A stretch of 64,000 nucleotides of DNA, taken from Endothia cerciana (Eukaryota > Ascomycota > Sordariomycetes > Diaporthales > Cryphonectriaceae). Location of the stretch: the NCBI GenBank assembly GCA_026119935.1, contig JALRMH010000005.1, positions 1,054,001 to 1,118,000 on the forward strand, given 5' to 3'. Below the pieces are notes generated by a model, which was given only the letters and a program-made list of their open reading frames with translations, had not been told where the DNA came from and did not search any database. The stretch's first letter is position 1, and every line of letters starts with the position of its first letter. Below, in pieces: positions 59,238 to 64,000 of the stretch. Both the position numbers and the translations under genes were made by a program.

Positions 59238-60979
59238 ATGTTCTCGAACCAGCGGAAGTTCACCCCGAAGACGCTCCCCCAGCCCAAGGTCAAGGTCCGC
59301 ACCGTCAGCGTCGAGGCCGCCGCCCCCGCCCCAGGTGGGTCCAAACCGCGAACGCCCCTCAACGGCGGCACCTCCTTGCGCGCCAACGGCAGCGCGAGCA
59401 GGACGCCGTCGCGCCCCGCGCCCGCCACGAGGGACCTCAAGCGCCCGCCCCCGGTCCGCGCGCGCGCGAGCAACAGCCCCTTCACCTCCTCCTCCTCCGC
59501 CGACGACCGCCACTACCTCGCGGTGCCCTCCTCCTCGTCGTCGCGGAACAAGCGCATACGCTCGCCCACGACGGACAGCGAGACGCGCGTGGCGTTCGAG
59601 CCGTCGGACGGCGAGGACAACGACGACGACTGGGAGAGCAGCCTCACGAGGCGCAAGAGGGCGAGGCGCACCGACCCGGACCGCAGGCTGCCGAGCGTGG
59701 CGCTGAAAGAGCTCGCGGCCGACGGGTACGAGAACAAGAGCGGCAGGCCGCTCCGGTTCGTTCATGCCGCAGACGTGGTGTCGCTTGCGCTGGGCGATCT
59801 GAAGTCCTTCCCCCACGCGAGCGATGAGGACTCTGCTATTGAGCTGCAGTACCCCGGCTCCCTGACGAGAGAACGGTATGTTTTAATTCCAATTTTTTTT
59901 TTCTTTTTTTCTTTCTTTCTTTCTTTCTTTCTTTCTTTTTTCTTTCTTTCTTTTTTCTTTCTTTTTTCTTCTTCCTTCTAATCGACGTCCTCGGGTTGGG
60001 GTCGAAGTTTGGCTGGCAGGATACGGAGCTGACCCCTGCTGGCAGGTTCGAGCTTGTAAACCAGAGAGACAAACTCGACGTCATCAAGGACATCATCAAG
60101 GTGGTCAAGAACGTCAAGGAAACATATATCACCGACGAGGATGTCAAGAAAGGACTCGGCGTCATCATCCGGAAGCTGGAGCGGAACTCCAACGAGAGAA
60201 TTCTGGACATCGGCGCATTCAGGGAGGCCATCGACGATTATAACCAGACCGTCCTCGACCAGCTCAAGAAGGACGCCATTCTAAGAACCATCGATAAGCA
60301 ACATGACTTGACCGAAGACCTCATTACGCATATTCTCCAACAGGTCTATGATCGGGTGGTGACGCCGAATGTGGACCGTCTCAGAAGGTACATCAATGGC
60401 ACAGACAACATTTACGGGGAGATGAAGCATAATTTTGTCACCAAGGTGTTGTGCACCGATCTGCAGATGTCCTCCAAGCAGACCTTTGTCGACCTTGGTT
60501 CTGGTGTCGGTAATGTCGTGCTGCAGGCGGCCCTGCAGATCGGCTGCGAGAGCTGGGGATGCGAATCGATGGACGACGCCTCGAGACTGGCCAAGGAACA
60601 GTACCGAGAGTTCGAGGCGCGGTGCAAGCTGTGGGGCATCCAGCCGGGCAAGGTCCGCATCCTGAAGGACGACTTCCTTAACAACCAAGAGATTGGCGAG
60701 GTGTTGAAGCGTGCGGACGTGGTGCTCGCCAACAACCAGGCGTTCACACCAGATCTGACAGAGAGGCTCAAGATAAAGTTTTTGGACCTGAGGAAGGGGT
60801 GCAAGATCGTGTCGCTCAAGAAGTTCACCACGTCGTCAAAGTACAATGAGAACGATATCGCCAGCAGCATCCTGTCGGAGCCCGAGTGCCACCGCTGGCC
60901 TGAGAATGGCGTCAGCTGGACGGACTCGACGGGAGACTACCATATCACCACGAAGATCGAAGGGGGCAAGGAGTCGTAG
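59238..60979 (+). CDS. DOT1: Histone H3 lysine-79 methyltransferase Dot1
   Basis: Exons 59238–59875 and 60046–60979, 523 residues. The splice gives 'SLTRERFELVNQRDKLDVIK', a smooth join in phase. Other acceptors (60007, 60019) break phase with this donor. Residues 1–175 are disordered and basic, with 'RKRARR'-type DNA/nucleosome-binding patches. The methyltransferase fold carries motif I 'FVDLGSGVGNVVLQAAL' (360–376), the acidic ribose-binding 'GCESM', and the Dot1 catalytic loop 'VVLANNQAF' (439–447), then 'LRKGCKIVSLKKF'. Dot1 methylates H3K79 on nucleosomes and acts in silencing, DNA repair and the pachytene checkpoint. The single intron contains a long TTTC microsatellite. Confidence 0.95.
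59893..59979. repeat. (TTTC)n/T-rich microsatellite in the DOT1 intron
   Basis: An 87 bp pure pyrimidine tract of T runs and TTTC units, about 15 bp after the donor site of the DOT1 intron. It ends near 59979. Variable length between strains is expected. Confidence 0.95.
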
Positions 60980-61482
60980 GAGAACATGAGCTCTCGGGCG
61001 ACCCGTGGCTCGAGATTGAGGCCGGACGGTTTTGTTTCATACAAGTGTTGATCTGGCACATACGGCAGGCATATGTGGGCATTGTTTGACAGCAACGCAG
61101 GTTGGATGTGGTTTCTGTATTCTTATACCCACTTTGGCGTCGGGGCGCGGGTGAAATTTCCTGGATGATCAGTGTTGGGAAGCGAGCGTTGAGCAGAGCG
61201 TTGTAGCGAAGGGAGCAGGGGAACCGATGGCGCATATGCATTAGAGAAGGGGTCTCATACACACCTTGGCAGGCATTGATAGCGTGCATAGCATAGCATA
61301 TAGAACAGCAGAGCCTGCCTCCTCTGGCTTTGCTCTTCCAATAGACGGACGAACTCTTTGCTCATCCTGCTCCTCTTCATCATCATAACCTCATGAAGTT
61401 TTAATTTTGAACAGCGTCGACCCAGGGGTATCGGAGAATATTCAGAAGCTGTCTTGTGCGGTGCGCGCGTGTAACCAGCCCG
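60980..61482. other. Convergent 3' region of DOT1 and ATG16
   Basis: About 500 bp between the stops of DOT1 (+) and ATG16 (-). No gene is seen; presumably both 3' UTRs and poly(A) sites. Confidence 0.5.
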
Positions 61483-62201
61483 TCATGCCCCCTCGGGCCC
61501 CCTCTCGTTCGCAGCATTCATCTCCCTCGCCTCCAGCTCGGCCCTCCTCATCCACCGGTCTATCAGGTTCTTGTTCTCGGCCGCGACCTTGGTCTTCTGC
61601 TGCTCGGCCACGTTCAGCTGCATCTCGAGCGTGAGGACCTCGTCCTGCACCTGCTCGAGCATCTGCTTCTTGCCGCGCAGCTCCTCGGCCTGGTCGCGGA
61701 CCCTGCGGGCCAGGGCGCCGCGCTCCGAGGCGAGCGAGGCGATGGCGGCCTCCTGCGACTGAGTGAGGGCGAGCAGGCGGTCGCGCTCCGAGGCGGCGGC
61801 GCGGAGGCGCGCGGCCATGGCCGTGTTCTGGCGCAGGGCGTGCGCCAGGTCGGCGCGCAGGCGGAGGAGGACGGGGTCGTTTGTGGTTGTTGTTGTTGTT
61901 GCCGCTGCCGAGGCGGTCGAGGCGGGGGTGGATGCGGGGTCTGGTTTTGCCTGTGGGCTCGACGGTGAGGTGGGTTGCTGCGCTGCCTGGGCCCTTTCGG
62001 CCTCGAGGAGTGCTATCCTGTCATTGAGGTGGGAGCCTGGATTGGGGGGATATCTTGTAAGTCGGGCTGGATGGGCAGCGAGGCTGGGTGGGGGCCCGGC
62101 TCGAGAGAAGACGTACAGACGTCGACGAGGTCAAGGTTGACCGGGTTGTCCCTCTCGGCCTCGAGCAGCGAGGAGAGGTAATCATCCTTCCAGCCCGGCA
62201 T
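61483..62201 (-). CDS. ATG16: Autophagy protein Atg16
   Basis: Exons 62201–62117 and 62036–61483, 212 residues from ATG 62201 ('MPGWKDDYLSSLLEAERDN', the usual fungal start). The splice gives 'DVCSHLNDRIALLEAERAQ', the Atg5-binding helix region. A Ser/Thr/Ala-rich linker follows, then a long coiled coil ('LEQVQDEVLTLEMQLNVAEQ') and the conserved 'NLIDRWMRRAELEAREMN' end. Atg16 dimerises by the coiled coil and holds the Atg12–Atg5 conjugate at the phagophore to direct Atg8 lipidation. The open frame continues upstream of 62201 without a stop, to ATG 62408 or beyond. If used, it adds about 69 residues containing 'DLDDWELVPS', which looks like an Atg8-interacting motif. The short start is preferred on family convention. 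Confidence 0.9.
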
Positions 62202-62874
62202 GGTGGTGGCGTCGTCCTGCTGTAGCTGCGGGGTGGTGGTAGACACAGATCCTCCTCCGGCGGCCACGACGGCGATCTCGAAACCGTCCTGCGCCGTGGG
62301 CTTCTCGGTTGGGGTTCCGGGGGTGGAGGGGACAAGCTCCCAGTCGTCCAGGTCACCAGAGGAGGAGCAGCACGATGACGGCGGTCGTCCCCGGGCGGGT
62401 GGGTCCATGTTCGCCTCTGGTCTCGCTGGAGCCTGCAGCAGGGCGCGTGCACTGCACGGCACGCAGGGTAGGCTGCGGCTGGTTGTGATTGCTTGGTGTG
62501 TCCCGGGAAGGGGGGGAGGGGGGCGGGACCAGGCGGCGGCGGCGGCGGCAGCTCTGGTCAGCGAAGGGGGGCTTATCGATAGCGTGCGCGTATCGCCAGT
62601 GCCTGCCCCTGTGGCCCTGGACCTTGTCGGCCTCGGATGGAGATGCAGCCAGGGCAGCTGGGCGTTACTTGAGGGCTTGGCCGGGCCGAGCCTCTCCTCC
62701 TCTCAGTGACTTCCAAGGCATCCCAACGATCATTTGACACATTTTTGTCGTTACCGAAGCACGGAGGACCTCACCTGCAGCCACCAGATTCAAGTCTTGC
62801 TGAACAGGGGAAGTGTCTCACGGTTTGGAGGTTGCGAGGGGTCGAAGATGTGTTGATCGTCGATATCAAGGAAG
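62202..62874. promoter_or_regulatory. Divergent promoter of ATG16 and VPS16
   Basis: 673 bp between the start codons of ATG16 (-) and VPS16 (+), or 466 bp if ATG16 begins at 62408. It contains a (GGC)n tract near 62534–62550. No third gene is evident. Confidence 0.5.
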
Positions 62875-64000
62875 ATGGACTCGACACACCCCACGGCCGG
62901 CTGGGAGAAGGTGGGCGATCGGTTCTACCGCAAGACACAGCTGTATACGGCCGTGTTCGACCTCGACCTGGACCTCGACAATTTCTTTGTTGCTGGGGCT
63001 CCCTATGGCGGGGCTGTAGGTACGCGCTGGCTCTCCTGTCTCCTCTCCTGCTTCGGGTCTTGTGGGATGCCGCGTGGCTGGGCCGCTGCCCCCGCGACTT
63101 CAGCACGAGTTCCTCGGTGGCAGATCTGTCGAGCTGTCGAGCTTCCAGGGGCATCGTGTGCATGCCCATATCACCGATGACCATGACCAGCTGACGTCAT
63201 GTAGCGCTGTATCGTGACGAGACCAAGATACTGGCCTACCGCACGGGCAAGTCCTCCAAGCCCAGCATAGACATCTACAGTTGTGCCGGGAAGCCTATCA
63301 AGACCATCCCCTGGGAGCATGGGTCCATCAAGGGCCTTGGCTGGTCCGAGGATGAGAAGCTTCTCGTCGTGACCAAGGACGGCATCGTACGATGCTACTA
63401 CGACTTACAGGGCGACTTCACCCAGTTCTCTCTGGGCAACGGGGCAGAGGAGTTTGGCGTCCAGTCTTGCAGGTTGGTTGAGATATCGGGGTCGTCTCAG
63501 CCTTGAAACTGACCCTCCGTAGGTTTTATGATTCCGGCCTCGTAGCCCTGCTGTCGAACAATACCCTGATCTCGGTATCGTCCTATGACGAGCCACGACC
63601 AAAACCGCTAGCATCTCCCCCGGGCGGCCAGGTGCACTCATGGACCATCATACCGCCCAGGTTCACCCTCTCGCGCTCCGTAGAGGCGCTGCTCAGCATC
63701 GGCCAGACCATCTATCTGGTCGATGCGACAGATGTCGAGGACCGCTTCCTGGACATCGGACCTTTCACCCACATCAGCGTGTCTCCGAACGGGAGATTCG
63801 CTGCGCTGTACACCGAGACCGGCAGGGCACATGTCATCACGAGCGACTTCCAGAACCGCCTGAGCGAATACGAGTCCAAGTCCAGGATACCCCCAAAGTA
63901 CCTGCAGTGGTGTGGCAACGATGCCGTCGTCATCGCGTGGGAGGACGAGGTCCACGTCGTGGGACCGGGAGGTGCGGCAACCAAGTTCTTCTACGACGGC
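62875..64000 (+). CDS. VPS16: Vacuolar sorting protein Vps16, 5' part
   Basis: Exons 62875–63019, 63205–63472 and 63523 to beyond the window end. The N-terminal beta-propeller is recognisable: 'WEKVGDRFYRKTQLYTAVF', 'LAYRTGKSSKPSIDIYSC', 'IKTIPWEHGSIKGLGWSEDE', 'LLVVTKDGIVRCYYDLQG' and 'ALLSNNTLISVSSYDEPR', continuing to 'YLQWCGNDAVVIAWEDEV'. Splice phases are consistent (G|CG, AG|G). Vps16 is a core subunit of the class C HOPS and CORVET tethering complexes, binding Vps33 and driving endosome–vacuole and autophagosome–vacuole fusion. The C-terminal alpha-solenoid lies outside the window. Confidence 0.95.

Noticed and set aside
59335..59816. 123- and 209-codon frames in DOT1 exon 1
   Set aside because: Alternative frames of the low-complexity DOT1 N-terminus; arginine/alanine-rich shadows.
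1..64000. CRISPR arrays, insertion sequences, intact LTR or DNA transposons
   Set aside because: No regularly spaced repeats, terminal repeats, transposase or reverse-transcriptase motifs were seen.

Overview
The window looks like nuclear DNA of a filamentous ascomycete, most likely a Sordariomycete. The genes have short GT–AG introns (about 50–210 nt), GC-rich coding sequence and orthologues typical of that group (ATP23, Aurora/IPL1, TIP41, YPP1, RIX1, NAD-GDH, DOT1, ATG16, VPS16). A tRNA-Leu gene carries a canonical eukaryotic intron. The expanded families are also typical of these fungi: NACHT-TPR, SesB-type lipase, HET, ankyrin, CorA-like and rhodopsin-like membrane proteins. Nothing indicates a prokaryote, and I see no CRISPR array, operon or intact transposon. 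The species cannot be named from the sequence alone.

Layout. 1–21.8 kb is mostly conserved housekeeping: 3' part of ATP23 (+), the Aurora kinase IPL1 (-), a 4 kb stretch with no recognisable gene, TIP41 of the TOR pathway (+), an uncharacterised basic nuclear-type protein (-), YPP1 of the plasma-membrane PI4-kinase complex (-), the ribosome-biogenesis factor RIX1 (+), a lineage-specific gene with reading-frame problems (17.8–19.4 kb), a WW-domain protein (-) and a tRNA-Leu(AAG) (-).

22.3–35.2 kb is an accessory island of genes of the kind used in fungal self/non-self recognition and programmed cell death: a kinase–ankyrin protein (+), a SesB-type lipase fused to a catalytically degenerate kinase-like domain (-), a DUF7708/NACHT/TPR NLR-like protein (+), and a truncated HET-domain gene (-). 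The lipase and NACHT genes are head-to-head over a 600 bp shared promoter. The lipase and kinase–ankyrin genes are tail-to-tail, 83 bp apart. This is the part of the window most likely to hold an undescribed system.

36–58 kb mixes accessory and conserved genes: an alpha/beta hydrolase with an unresolved frame break, a long gene-free stretch, NAD-specific glutamate dehydrogenase GDH2, a frameshifted multi-pass membrane-protein pseudogene, an ankyrin–CorA-like fusion, a 95-residue orphan, and a rhodopsin-like membrane protein. 59–64 kb returns to conserved genes: DOT1 (H3K79 methyltransferase), ATG16 (-) and VPS16 (+, cut by the window edge). The last two are divergent and serve autophagy and vacuolar fusion respectively.

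Exon boundaries were placed by hand from splice motifs, reading phase and protein continuity. Where two choices fit, this is stated.
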